The notes: generated by a model not told the origin, from the sequence alone. A stretch of 64,000 nt of DNA from Bacillus thuringiensis (GCF_022095615.2 NZ_CP155560.1:248001-312000); one strand, 5' to 3'. Numbered from the stretch's first letter, positions 1-8,502 are shown. Translations and numbers: made by a program.

Positions 1-71
1 TGATTTTTTTACGAAGTGCTGGTAGTCCACTTATTATAAAATCATAGAATCTCTTTAAGTTAATACAAACT

Positions 72-110
72 AAATCCAATTTCCTTAACTTACAGGAAAC
101 TGGATTTTTC
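72..110 (+). terminator. Rho-independent terminator
   Basis: An imperfect stem pairs AAATCCA with TGGATTT and TTTCC with GGAAA, followed by a T-rich run on the plus strand. It probably ends a plus-strand transcript that starts left of the window; no gene is visible before it here. Confidence 0.5.
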
Positions 111-186
111 TTTTTTGAATTTCCTTAGCGTATATTTTAGTTAAAATGTTGATGGTACGCCTATTAGAAGACATTTTGAACTATTA

Positions 187-232
187 GGGGTAGCACCACA
201 TCACTATCAAGCTAACAAAACAAAATACCAAA
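187..232 (+). repeat. Left end of an IS231/bcr1-type repeat (solo)
   Basis: GGGGTAGCACCACATCACTA followed by TCAAGCTAA matches the terminal repeat seen many times in this window (for example at 4381 and 46782). No matching right end follows within 150 bp; the next outward-facing end is near 1830, beyond the hydrolase gene, so the two may bound a gene cassette. Assignment to the bcr1 or IS231 families is inference. Confidence 0.6.
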
Positions 233-326
233 ATCATCTTTTAGAGAAAATTAGGGTTTTTGAACCAGTAAGGTATATATTTAACTATAAAAACTTTGAC
301 AAATTTATCCACCCCTCATCTTCTGC

Positions 327-1433
327 CTACTTGCTAAATTCAGCAAGTAAAATATGTTTAAAAGGATCAGGACTATCAGCTTTAAGGCTGTTCAAATTGA
401 CGGCCAATGTATGCTTGCCTCCAAGTGTGCCCCCAGCAAAAGTACTAAACCCTGGAATGCCACCTGAGTGTCCCCATATCGAGACACCGTTTGGAAGAAT
501 AATTTTGAAAATTCCAAGCCCGGAATCACCAAGTTCATCTATTCCTGTAGGGACTGTTGTAAGCATTTGCTTTAGTTGCTGTTCTTTTAGTAATTTACCC
601 CCAAGTAAATAAGAGAAGAATTTGTTTAAATCATCAGTCGTAGAAATCATATCACCGGCCGAGCTCCCCATACTTGGGTTATAATAAGTAACATCTTTTG
701 GCTCACTTGCTCCGTTTAATTGGATATATCCACGGGCATGGTTGGTTCCTGGAATGACGCTTGAATTTCCAGGTAAGAATGTATTCGCTAATTCAAGTGG
801 TTCAATGATTCGATTTTCAATCTCTTCCGCATAGCTGTTCCCAGTTACTTTTTCAATAAGAATTCCTAGTAATACATATCCTGTATTTGAATACGACCAG
901 CTCTTTCCTGGGGCAAAATCTGGAGGCATGGATATTCCCATCTTTACTAATTCTTCAGTAGTATAAGATTTTTTTGTATCCATGATATTAAAATCCTTTG
1001 ACATTGTGTAATTAGCGATACCACTTGTGTGGTTCAATAATTGCCGGATAGTAATCTGTTTATCATCATACCCGTTTCCTTGAATGACACCAGGAAACCA
1101 TTTTTCAATAGAGTCGTCTAGATTCAAGCGGTTCTCTTCGGCTAATTGAAATACAACTGTTGCGGTGAACGTCTTCGTCACGCTGCCGATGCGAAAGCGG
1201 AAATCTGTTTCCATTGGTTTCTTGGTTCTCAGGTCAGCTACTCCGGCCGCATAACTCCACGTTTTCCCATCCTCGGAAATTTTAGCAAGTATCCCCGGGA
1301 TTCCAAATTTCAAGATATCACGCATTGCTTGTTTGACGGAATTACGATCTCGTTGAGTGCTTGTGTGTGACGAACTAGATACATTTTCAGTGGGCTCTGC
1401 TTTTACAAATGTAATTTGACTACGTGTTTTCAT
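327..1433 (-). CDS. Serine beta-lactamase-like hydrolase (D-peptidase/carboxypeptidase type)
   Basis: The protein is about 368 aa and belongs to the class C beta-lactamase/D-alanyl-D-alanine carboxypeptidase superfamily, whose serine enzymes cleave D-amino-acid peptides, peptidoglycan precursors or beta-lactams. The catalytic SVTK (SxxK) is near residue 84, the YSN motif near 181 and an HSGG box near 322. I chose the ATG at 1433 rather than the in-frame ATG at 1457, because GGAGAGG lies 7-12 bases before 1433 and would be inside the longer frame. There is no clear signal peptide, which is odd for the family; the N-terminus may have been lost or replaced. Repeat ends at 187 and about 1830 flank the gene. 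The known mobile cassette MIC231 of B. cereus carries a D-endopeptidase (adp) of this superfamily between IS231 ends, so a cassette origin is plausible. The substrate cannot be read from the sequence. Confidence 0.85.
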   Translation of the reverse strand: MKTRSQITFVKAEPTENVSSSSHTSTQRDRNSVKQAMRDILKFGIPGILAKISEDGKTWSYAAGVADLRTKKPMETDFRFRIGSVTKTFTATVVFQLAEENRLNLDDSIEKWFPGVIQGNGYDDKQITIRQLLNHTSGIANYTMSKDFNIMDTKKSYTTEELVKMGISMPPDFAPGKSWSYSNTGYVLLGILIEKVTGNSYAEEIENRIIEPLELANTFLPGNSSVIPGTNHARGYIQLNGASEPKDVTYYNPSMGSSAGDMISTTDDLNKFFSYLLGGKLLKEQQLKQMLTTVPTGIDELGDSGLGIFKIILPNGVSIWGHSGGIPGFSTFAGGTLGGKHTLAVNLNSLKADSPDPFKHILLAEFSK

Positions 1434-1457
1434 AAGGCATTCCTCTCCTCTATTCAT

Positions 1458-1777
1458 ATTGTATGAGTGGTTACTTGTTGTTTCGTAATAATTACACAGC
1501 TATCATCTCCATCAATGACAAAAGGACAACATGGAATTTGTAATTATCTTCATAATGATTATTTTTGTCCTAACAAACGGTAAATCCCTCTTTTTTTACA
1601 AGTATGTTAACTCCAGAAATTACTTCTTTTCCTTACAACACTCTTATGACTAGTTTGTTTTTCACATAAATATATCTTATCTAATCCCCCCTTTCACTCT
1701 TCTTTATATTTTTATCCTTCACAATAAAAATTTCTTTTTTCTTATCCATTCCTTACAAATTTCTTATAAAAAAGCTT
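1458..1777. other. Intergenic, no gene seen
   Basis: This AT-rich stretch lies upstream of the hydrolase gene. I see no coding sequence in it. It presumably holds the hydrolase promoter, but no single promoter stands out. Confidence 0.4.
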
Positions 1778-1830
1778 ATTTATCGTTTTGGAGGTGACCT
1801 GTTTTTTAGGTTGATGGCAATGGGGGCACC
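1778..1830 (-). repeat. Right end of an IS231/bcr1-type repeat (degenerate)
   Basis: TTATCGTTTTGGAGGTGACC, then TTAGGTTGATGGCAATGGGG, matches the right halves at 6310-6388 and 20380-20447, which have TTATCGTTTTGGGAGCAACC and TAGCTTGATGG. It is the only outward-facing end that could pair with the left end at 187 across the hydrolase gene. Confidence 0.45.
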
Positions 1831-2390
1831 ATATCAAAAAAAGAAAACTGTACGTTTGGACACGTTTTGGAAACACCTTATCCGGTTCCCTGTACATAAG
1901 AATCCCTTATTTCACCAAAACAAGTAAGAGTATTTCATTCACTTACATAAGGTATTAAAAGAGAAAATCTAAAATAATTTAAAAAGTCCCTTTTTTAGAT
2001 TTTCTAACTAAGCTAATAGACCTTATTTGTTCATCCTTAGTTAATCCATACGTAACTATTACTAGACTTAAAAAAGTATTGGCAACTATATTAGCGATTA
2101 ATAAAATTACAGGGAATTTTACATTCGGCTCCCAATACTGATTAATCAAACTGATTGTAGCTCCTGTAAATATCAAATGAATTATTAATGTTATTGCTTT
2201 TAATGATATTTTATTAAATTTAACAAAGAGCACAGCAAATGGTACTAATAAAATAATACTTATATATGAGATAATTGCTAACCACTAGCTAAAGCTGTAT
2301 CATAACCCTGTATTAATGTTGGCCATATTTTCAAAAACATTTTTAAGATAAACATGTAAAAACTTAAATAAAACACAAGTCCAATTATAT

Positions 2391-2735
2391 TTAACGTATT
2401 CCCCGAAAGAATTCTCCTTCCTCAAGCGTGTGAAGGGCGTAGCCCAACGAAAGGTGGGAGATGAATTTCGGTTTGGCATAGCCAAAAACTTTTGATAAAC
2501 TAGCTATATGAAGTTCTTTGATAACTTGATATAGAAGGTTGCAGGAAGAAAATAGAGTGCGAAAACCAAGCCATTCGGTTCCTGCGTAAAATATCAACCG
2601 TACCAATAGAGAATCCATGTGTTGGCCATCTAGGGGTGGAACACCCCGAAGTAACGCTCAGGGAGACGAAAGGTTACTTTCGTCGTGGAACTGAGAAGCT
2701 CCCACTTCAAGCTTGCTCAGTGGCGAGTAGTTCAC
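2391..2735 (+). mobile_element. IS200/IS605-type element without transposase (PATE-like), copy 1
   Basis: This 345-bp unit is repeated at 34141-34485 with no indel and about eight substitutions. It has no plausible transposase or tnpB frame. The right part holds GTAACGCTCAGG, GAAAGGTTACTTTC and a CCCACTTCAAGCTTGCTCAGTGG hairpin ending GAGTAGTTCAC. That architecture matches the right end of IS605-family TnpB elements, where the omega/reRNA is encoded. The left flank is TTAAC in both copies and the right end is TTCAC, consistent with single-strand insertion 3' of a short target without duplication. The family assignment rests on remembered right-end architecture. Confidence 0.65.
2560..2735 (+). 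ncRNA. Candidate orphan omega/reRNA scaffold (TnpB-type), copy 1
   Basis: The terminal 170 or so bases of the element form nested hairpins (GGTTACTTTCGTC region and the CCCACTTC/AGTGG hairpin) and end in GAGTAGTTCAC at the right end. In IS605-family elements this region is transcribed as a guide RNA whose guide is the flank, here AACTTCTATTAATTC. No TnpB gene is in the window. Function is inferred from family architecture. Confidence 0.4.
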
Positions 2736-2793
2736 AACTTCTATTAATTCACCTAACATAAAAGCTCACCTCTATTAGAAATAGAGCTTTCCA

Positions 2794-3705
2794 TCAAAAA
2801 TCTTTTTTTATTTGTTGTAATAAACTAAATATCTCATCTACTATGAATTCTAATTCTGTAAATTGCCCTATATTTCTTAGCATCCCTTTGATAATTATGA
2901 TATCTGGGTTACTCTTAGATAATTCATCGTTAAGAAACATTAAAGAAGCATTGACTTCTTGTTTTTCTTCTTGAGTAAAATAAATGTTATGGATTAATTG
3001 ATTGATTGCATTCAATCGTTCCTTAATTTTATTTGTATATATAAGCTCCTCTCTAATCCCCTTATTTTTCATGTAATTTTCACTAAGAATCGGGGATATA
3101 TGCTTATTTTTAAATCCCTTTAAGATACAGGATATGGTTTGTGTAATAAAATTAACTAATTCCTCAACTGATATATCCGCTCCATCTAATATCACAACTG
3201 CAGAGTATTCCTCAATTAGACTATTCAATATAACAGCCTCATCTAATACACAATTTTCCAGTTCTTCTCCTCCGACATACTTCATTAGTTGCTGAAACTT
3301 AATATAAATTTCCCTGCGTTTTTCTTGAATAAATTCTATAATTTGTGGATCATTAATATTTTGTTCTTTCATTTGCATTTTAAGGAAATTTTCATGCTCA
3401 AATGCGACACTTAGATAATTATTTAAAATTTTGTTTAATTTTATTAGTCGTTCCTCAAAAGATTCATCATTACTTATAACGCTAACATCTAAACTATTGT
3501 ATAAGCAGTCTAAATAATAACTATATATAGAAATCAAAATATTCTTTTTGGAAGTAAAATGAGCATATAACGTCCCCTTAGCAACTCCGGCGTGATTTGC
3601 AATCTCTTGCACATTAGTAGCATGAAAACCCTTTTCTGCAAATAATTTCAAAGCGGATTTTATAATTTTTTCTTTCAAAGCTAGCACCTCTTTCTGACTT
3701 TTCAA
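2794..3705 (-). CDS. TetR/AcrR family repressor with long C-terminal domain
   Basis: The protein is 303 aa. Residues 10-60 form a standard TetR helix-turn-helix with recognition region GVAKGTLYAHFTSKKNI. The ligand-binding part is longer than the usual 190-210 aa, with an extra C-terminal helical region of about 90 residues, a size seen in some Bacillus TetR proteins such as YerO. A dyad at 3731-3748 just upstream fits autoregulation. It has no intact partner gene next to it: the downstream membrane gene is broken and the upstream neighbour is a subtilase remnant. A lost exporter target is possible. The family is certain, the regulon unknown. Confidence 0.88.
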   Translation of the reverse strand: MKSQKEVLALKEKIIKSALKLFAEKGFHATNVQEIANHAGVAKGTLYAHFTSKKNILISIYSYYLDCLYNSLDVSVISNDESFEERLIKLNKILNNYLSVAFEHENFLKMQMKEQNINDPQIIEFIQEKRREIYIKFQQLMKYVGGEELENCVLDEAVILNSLIEEYSAVVILDGADISVEELVNFITQTISCILKGFKNKHISPILSENYMKNKGIREELIYTNKIKERLNAINQLIHNIYFTQEEKQEVNASLMFLNDELSKSNPDIIIIKGMLRNIGQFTELEFIVDEIFSLLQQIKKDF

Positions 3706-3730
3706 ATACTGTTCCTACCTCAAAATAAAA

Positions 3731-3748
3731 CTGAACTGAACTGTTCAG
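3731..3748. promoter_or_regulatory. Candidate TetR operator
   Basis: CTGAACTGAACTGTTCAG is a near-perfect dyad (CTGAAC/GTTCAG) 26 bp upstream of the TetR start. This is the usual place and form of a TetR autoregulatory operator. A related dyad at 11480-11502 lies beside a TetR remnant. Confidence 0.65.
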
Positions 3749-3938
3749 TCTATTGAATCCCATTTTATACCTTTCTAATTGAATTTTCAATGAATTTTCT
3801 TTAAATTTAAAAAACATTTATTTATCATAAAGATTCTAGTATTTTAAGTTTATTCATGATATATAATCAGAAGATTCCACTTCACTCATCACAGAAAAAA
3901 TAATAATGGACCAAATGAATGGATTTAGAATATAAAAC

Positions 3939-3970
3939 AACTGGTTTATCCCACTAAGATATAACCAGTT
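3939..3970. terminator. Hairpin, possible terminator
   Basis: AACTGGTT pairs with AACCAGTT across a 16-base loop, followed by ATTTT on the plus strand. It lies between the subtilase remnant and the TetR gene. Confidence 0.35.
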
Positions 3971-4087
3971 ATTTTAACGATTAAGATTATTTAAGAACAC
4001 ATTTCTTATATGTCTCTAAAAGGCACTAATATCTCTGCAAAATAAATTATTTAACCTTCTATTATGGTTTTTGGTTTTATTCAAATC

Positions 4088-4348
4088 TTATTTATTGTTG
4101 ATTAATTTCAAGGCCTCATATGCATCTACCGTACCCCTTCCTGAAAGTTTTTCTATTCTATTTGTTCCAGATTTTAAGGTAGTTTGATACATAATATTTT
4201 GAATTTCATTAATAGACAAGTGTTTTAAATTTTCCTCTTTATACTCTGTTAATATAAGAATCGCAACCGCTGATACTGTAGGAGTAGATATGCTTGTACC
4301 ATAAGAAAATTCATAACCACGTGGAAAATCACCATTTTCAGCAATTTA
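4088..4348 (-). pseudogene. C-terminal remnant of a subtilisin-like (S8) serine protease
   Basis: Reading the minus strand into the stop at 4088 gives a subtilase C-terminus. It includes the catalytic-serine block YGTSISTPTVSAVA (normally GTSxAxPxVxG) and ends SGRGTVDAYEALKLINNK, the typical 'GxGxVnAxkA' tail of S8 peptidases. The frame meets a stop upstream near 4350 and the rest of the protease, including the Asp and His residues, is absent. A complete short repeat begins 30 bp away at 4381, so repeat-mediated loss is likely. Subtilases of this kind can be extracellular proteases or leader peptidases; the remnant does not distinguish them. Confidence 0.75.
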
Positions 4349-4380
4349 ATTTGGGAGATAAGTAGGATAGGTTGTTAATA

Positions 4381-4523
4381 GGGGTACCGCCACATCGCTA
4401 TCAAGTTAAGAAACACATTTTTCCCAAAAACGATAAAAATGAACTTCTGTCCTACAAAAAATACAAAATTTTCATTTAGGAGGTACTTTAAAATCTTGGC
4501 TTGATAGCAATGTGGTGCTACCC
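4381..4523. repeat. Complete bcr1-like/IS231-ended miniature repeat
   Basis: This 143-bp unit runs from GGGGTACCGCCACATCGCTA to TTGATAGCAATGTGGTGCTA CCC. Its terminal inverted repeats are about 30 bp and it has no coding capacity. TTAATA precedes and AATAT follows, a possible short target duplication. The interior (CCCAAAAACGATAAAAATGA) is shared with other copies in this window. The bcr1 name is by resemblance in length and host group. Confidence 0.65.
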
Positions 4524-4545
4524 AATATCCAGCAAGCTAAGATTT
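4521..4545 (+). repeat. Degenerate left repeat end
   Basis: CCCAATATCCAGCAAGCTAA GATTT resembles the left-end consensus ..CCACATCNCNATCAAGCTAAGATTT. It faces the right half-repeat at 6310-6388, with the esterase gene between them. Confidence 0.35.
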
Positions 4546-4803
4546 TTAACACTTAAGGAATTTGTAAGTATCAAGTAAGAAAAACGAGAGCTTTGTTTCT
4601 TATAATTAAAATATAAAGTGAAGGAAGAAAGGTTGTTTCTGGGGTTAATATGCATGTGGAAAAAGGAGAAATCTACGGTTTTTTAGAGTAATAATATCAG
4701 TATGTCAAAGTTTTGAAGATTACTTGCAAATATTTTGAAGTTTTTGCACTAGAACCCTAATTACTATACCTGTTTTTTACCATCACATATTGGAGGTTAA
4801 AAC

Positions 4804-6180
4804 ATGAATAAAAAAAAGAAAATACAAAAATCAGTACTTGCCTTTACCCTACTCTTTTCTTTAGGTGTTTCATCTTTTCCGCTTACAACAGCTATTCACG
4901 CAGATACACGTGAGGAGAAATCTGCAGAAAAGAAACAAATCTCTTTAACGGAGCGTACATTATTATTTTTTGAATATCTCCAGCAAGGTAAGTATGCAGA
5001 GGCACTTCAGTTGACGTCTGCTGCTTTTCAATCCAAGTTTACAGCAAACACATTACAAAGCTGGTGGACACAAAGCGGGATAAAAATCATGGGAACACCT
5101 GTAATAAAAGAACGAAACTTGGTCCATCAGACGGTGGAAATTCCAGGAGCTATTGAAGGAACTACCATACCGCTACTTATTAAATTCACACCTGGTGGGA
5201 AGGTAGATGAAGTTGGAGAAAGGCCGCCCCAGGAATCTTACATTCCGCATCCTAGATATGACCAACCTGCTTCCTATCAAGAACGTGAAATCGTCATTGG
5301 AAATTCTACTTATCCATTACCAGCCACATTAACAGTTCCGAAGCATAAGCCTGGTGAAAAGGTACCCGTTGTTGTTCTTGTTCATGGCGCTGGCATCCAT
5401 GATCGCGATGCTACCTATTTGGGAACAAAAATCTTACGAGACCTTGCGTTGGGCCTTTCATCCAACGGAATTGCAGTGTTACGCTATGAAAAACGCACCT
5501 TAGAACATGCATTAAAGATGAGTGCAGAACCTGTTACGTTAGACCGAGATACTACAGATGATGCCATATATGCAGCAAAGTCAGCAGCGCAGCAGGAAGG
5601 CATTGATCCAAATAATATTTTCATTCTCGGACATAGCCAAGGAGCTGGCACAATGCCGCGTATACTGAGCAAAGCGCCTTCCTCACTTGTTCGAGGAAGT
5701 ATCTTACTCGCACCACCTGCACGCCCTTTGACTGACACTGCCATTGATGTGAGTCAATACCTAGGGGCGCCAAAGGAAGTAATCGATGAACTAAAAAGAC
5801 AGTTCGCTTTTATCCTGGATCCTACTTTCAATCCTGACCATCCGCCAGCTGGCTACAATTTTCCGTTTCCGTCTCCTCATTTTATGTATGATGTTACTAG
5901 GTGGCGTCCAGTTGAGGAGGCAAAATCCCGAAAAGAGCCTTTGCTGATTCTGCAAGGGGCACGCGATTATCAAGTAACAGTAAAAGATGATTATACAAAA
6001 TGGCAGGAAGGACTTTCAAACCGCGGGAATGTTCAGTTCAAAGAATATCCCAAATTGAATCATTTCTTCACGGAGGGTGACGGGGAATTGAGTCTTCCAA
6101 GTGAGTACGAAATCCCTGCCAATGTTCCCGAGTACGTCATCCAAGACATTATTACATGGGTCAATGAGACAAAAAAATAA
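4804..6180 (+). CDS. Secreted alpha/beta hydrolase with N-terminal DUF3887-like domain
   Basis: The protein is 458 aa. Residues 1-34 are a signal peptide (KKKK then a hydrophobic core, with an ADT cleavage region). Residues 50-140 resemble DUF3887, a small domain often placed before secreted esterases. Residues 160-455 are an alpha/beta hydrolase: LVHGAG oxyanion loop (193), nucleophile elbow GHSQG (Ser278), probable acid D386 in QGARDYQV and H418 in KLNHFF. An acyl esterase or small-peptide hydrolase role outside the cell is likely; the substrate is unknown. Start ATG 4804 follows TTGGAGGTT. A strong terminator at 6190-6229 ends it. Repeat ends on both sides suggest carriage as a cassette. 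Confidence 0.85.
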   Translation: MNKKKKIQKSVLAFTLLFSLGVSSFPLTTAIHADTREEKSAEKKQISLTERTLLFFEYLQQGKYAEALQLTSAAFQSKFTANTLQSWWTQSGIKIMGTPVIKERNLVHQTVEIPGAIEGTTIPLLIKFTPGGKVDEVGERPPQESYIPHPRYDQPASYQEREIVIGNSTYPLPATLTVPKHKPGEKVPVVVLVHGAGIHDRDATYLGTKILRDLALGLSSNGIAVLRYEKRTLEHALKMSAEPVTLDRDTTDDAIYAAKSAAQQEGIDPNNIFILGHSQGAGTMPRILSKAPSSLVRGSILLAPPARPLTDTAIDVSQYLGAPKEVIDELKRQFAFILDPTFNPDHPPAGYNFPFPSPHFMYDVTRWRPVEEAKSRKEPLLILQGARDYQVTVKDDYTKWQEGLSNRGNVQFKEYPKLNHFFTEGDGELSLPSEYEIPANVPEYVIQDIITWVNETKK

Positions 6181-6189
6181 GAAAACATC

Positions 6190-6229
6190 AAAAGCCTTCA
6201 TGCAATCATCATTGCGTGAAGGCTTTTTT
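6190..6229 (+). terminator. Rho-independent terminator of the esterase gene
   Basis: AAAAGCCTTCATGCAA pairs with TTGCGTGAAGGCTTTTTT, beginning 9 bases after the stop codon. Confidence 0.9.
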
Positions 6230-6309
6230 AAAACTAGTGATTCAGACATATCTTATTATTTTCAACATCATTTAATATAATATTTGCCACAAAATGAAAA
6301 ATTAGAGTC

Positions 6310-6388
6310 TTTTATAGCAATGAAGTTCATTTTTATCGTTTTGGGAGCAACCTGTTCTGTTAGCTTGATGGTGATGTGGCGATACCCC
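6310..6388 (-). repeat. Right half of an IS231/bcr1-type repeat
   Basis: The sequence from TTTATAGCAATGAAGTTCAT through TTAGCTTGATGGTGATGTGG to CCCC matches the right half of the complete repeat at 20308-20447. No left half is attached; the nearest inward-matching left end is near 4521, across the esterase gene. Confidence 0.6.
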
Positions 6389-6600
6389 TAAATAACCAAA
6401 TTCTTTTGCCTTATGCAATTTCTATAAGCTGTTCAATTAGGATTTCATATTGAAGTTTTTAGTTTATGTATTTTTTTATACTTGAATTAGCAATAACAAA
6501 CATAACACAATTGGAATCTTATTTTTCATCAGGAGCCAATGACAATAATGAGAAATTTAAAGAGACACATTGATTACTCTTATCACTCATTAAAACAATA
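6389..6600. other. Intergenic, no gene recognised
   Basis: Between the repeat half and the terminator at 6603 I see only a 24-codon frame that starts after CAGGAG (6540-6610) and runs into the terminator. It is too short and uncharacterised to call. Confidence 0.3.
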
Positions 6601-6602
6601 CA

Positions 6603-6638
6603 ACCCCTGATACAATATGACTACACTGTATCAGGGGT
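6603..6638 (+). terminator. Strong terminator without an intact upstream gene
   Basis: ACCCCTGATACA pairs perfectly with TGTATCAGGGGT and is followed by AATTTTT. No plus-strand gene of normal size precedes it, so its gene is probably lost. Confidence 0.75.
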
Positions 6639-6756
6639 AATTTTTGATGTTGCACTATCTTCTAACACATATGATAAGTATAGTTATAACATGTTGGAGA
6701 TTAGTTAGGCCAAGACCCTGTCCACGCATTATGCGCACTTTTGGAATGGTGATCTA

Positions 6757-8502
6757 CTAATCATTAACAACCGCGAATTGGCTGTTATACAGGTTAGCGT
6801 AGTAGCCGCTGCGCTCCAGTAGCTGCTCATGACTCCCGCTTTCGACGACATCCCCGTCCTTCATGTAGAGGATCATATCTGCCTCACGGATCGTCGACAG
6901 ACGGTGAGCGATAACGAAACTAGTTCTGCCTTCCATCATCTTCAGGAACGCCGCCTGGATTCGAATCTCCGTAAGCGTATCAATGCTGCTCGTTGCTTCG
7001 TCGAGAATTAGCATAGGCGGATCAACCAGCATAACCCGAGCGATTGTCAATAGCTGTTTCTGTCCCTGGGACAGGCTATCGCCTGAGCCATTGATTACTG
7101 TATCATAGCCCTGCGGCAACCGCTTGATGAAGCTGTGGGCGTTAGCTGCCTTAGCGGCTGCAATAATCTCCTCCTCGCTAGCATTCGGTTTTCCATAGGC
7201 GATATTGTCATGAATTGTCCCGTCAAAAAGCCAAGTATCCTGTAGCACCATCCCAAAGATATGGCGTAAGCTGTCACGGGCCATATCGTTAATGTTAATA
7301 CCATCTATCGCAATCTCGCCGGCATCAACATCATAAAATCGCATTAACAGATTCACTAACGTTGTCTTGCCAGCACCCGTCTGTCCCACAATAGCGACAC
7401 GTGTTCCTGGTTCAACAACTAGGTTCAAATCGGTAATAAGGGGACGGTCAGGCTGGTAAGCGAACTTCACATGATGGAATGTAATCGTCCCCTGCTTAGC
7501 CGGGATATGAACTGCATCTTCAGCCTCCGGTGACTCCGCTGATTCATCAAGTACCTGAAAGATACGTTGCGCCGAGGCCGTAGCTGATTGCAACTGTGTA
7601 ATTACTCCGGTAATCTCGTTGAACGGTTTAGCGAACAGATTGGCATAAATCAAGAAACTCGATAGTCCCCCGACCGATATTCTAGACATAATGACCATAA
7701 TACTCCCAATTAAGGCGATGATTGAGAAAGTAACATTGTTCACCAAACGGGTGGATGGATTCGACAGAGAGCTGACGAATTGTGATTTTACCCCTGTGTG
7801 ATACAATTCATCATTTCGTGCTGTAAACTCGGCAAAAGAGTGTTCTTCATAACGGAAGGCCTGAACAACCTTCTGCCCGCCAATCATCTCTTCGACATAG
7901 CCATTCAGCCCACCCAATATACGGGCCTGATCACGAAATAGCTGCTGTGAGCGCATCGTGATGAACCGCGCTACGAAGAAAGTCACTGGTGCAGATAACA
8001 GCACAACGACGGTCATGAGCGGATTCGTATACAACATGAGTGCAATAGCCCCAATGATTGTAACAACACCGGTTAATAATGTGGAGAATCCCTGCAGCAA
8101 CCCGTCCGATATGGCATCCATATCGTTTACGAATCGGCTGATGCTGTCCCCTTGCGGATGATTATCATGATATTTCAGTGGCAGTACATTCAGCCTTTCG
8201 AACATTTCGCTGCGCAAATCATTTACTGTTTGATTAGCAAGCCGATTCGTAAGATATGTCAACAACCAACCGAACAGGCCTCCGATGAGATACACCAGAC
8301 TAAGCTGTATAAGCAGTATGAAGATGTCCGCGAACTCAACAGCACCCTTGCCCACCATATGGTCGATCGTAATCCCAATTATAAATGGACCAATCAAGGT
8401 GGAAGCTACGCTAATAATCGCACTAATGAAGGCCCAGATTGTATTCCTTTTATATTTTCCTGTATAAATTAGTAGTCTTCTCCATGTTTGCTTCATGCTC
8501 AT
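6757..8502 (-). CDS. ABC exporter half-transporter (multidrug type), second subunit
   Basis: The protein is 581 aa: an N-terminal six-helix exporter domain (about 15-310) and a nucleotide-binding domain (about 340-570) with Walker A GQTGAGKTT, signature LSQGQKQLLT and Walker B LILDEATSSID. It resembles the second subunits of heterodimeric Bacillales exporters such as YheI/YheH or LmrCD, which extrude drugs or peptides. Its ATG overlaps the stop of the upstream ABC gene (ATGA, 8499-8502), so the two are translationally coupled and probably form a heterodimer. Codon use is clearly more GC-rich than in flanking genes, a sign of transfer from another Bacillales lineage. Substrate unknown. Confidence 0.9.
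   Translation of the reverse strand: MSMKQTWRRLLIYTGKYKRNTIWAFISAIISVASTLIGPFIIGITIDHMVGKGAVEFADIFILLIQLSLVYLIGGLFGWLLTYLTNRLANQTVNDLRSEMFERLNVLPLKYHDNHPQGDSISRFVNDMDAISDGLLQGFSTLLTGVVTIIGAIALMLYTNPLMTVVVLLSAPVTFFVARFITMRSQQLFRDQARILGGLNGYVEEMIGGQKVVQAFRYEEHSFAEFTARNDELYHTGVKSQFVSSLSNPSTRLVNNVTFSIIALIGSIMVIMSRISVGGLSSFLIYANLFAKPFNEITGVITQLQSATASAQRIFQVLDESAESPEAEDAVHIPAKQGTITFHHVKFAYQPDRPLITDLNLVVEPGTRVAIVGQTGAGKTTLVNLLMRFYDVDAGEIAIDGININDMARDSLRHIFGMVLQDTWLFDGTIHDNIAYGKPNASEEEIIAAAKAANAHSFIKRLPQGYDTVINGSGDSLSQGQKQLLTIARVMLVDPPMLILDEATSSIDTLTEIRIQAAFLKMMEGRTSFVIAHRLSTIREADMILYMKDGDVVESGSHEQLLERSGYYANLYNSQFAVVND

Larger units (their letters stand above)
1979..2761 (-). pseudogene. Membrane protein gene interrupted by an IS605-type element
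   Basis: A reading frame on the minus strand begins ATGTTAGGTGAATTAATAGA at 2761 after the ribosome binding site AGAGGTGAG. It is interrupted at 2735 by a 345-bp IS605-type element (2391-2735) and resumes as a hydrophobic protein, ending at 1979 with KSKKGTF. Two further frameshifts are visible, one just after the element and one near ALASG/LAIISY (about 2285). The intact 3' part (84 codons, 1979-2233) has at least three hydrophobic segments. Family not recognised; by size and hydrophobicity it could be an immunity-type or ABC-associated membrane protein, but that is a guess. The gene is dead. Confidence 0.6.

Noticed and set aside
331..612. Plus-strand open frame opposite the hydrolase gene
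   Set aside because: It is antisense to a gene with complete catalytic motifs, has no ribosome site and resembles nothing known. The same holds for the other long frames lying opposite or across clear genes (for example 5484-5744, 8569-8859, 9439-9894, 12631-13008, 36693-37022).
2391..2618. 75-codon minus-strand frame inside the IS605-type element, also present at 34141
   Set aside because: It is conserved only because the two element copies are nearly identical. It has no ribosome site and is not transposase-like; the sequence makes more sense as structured non-coding DNA.
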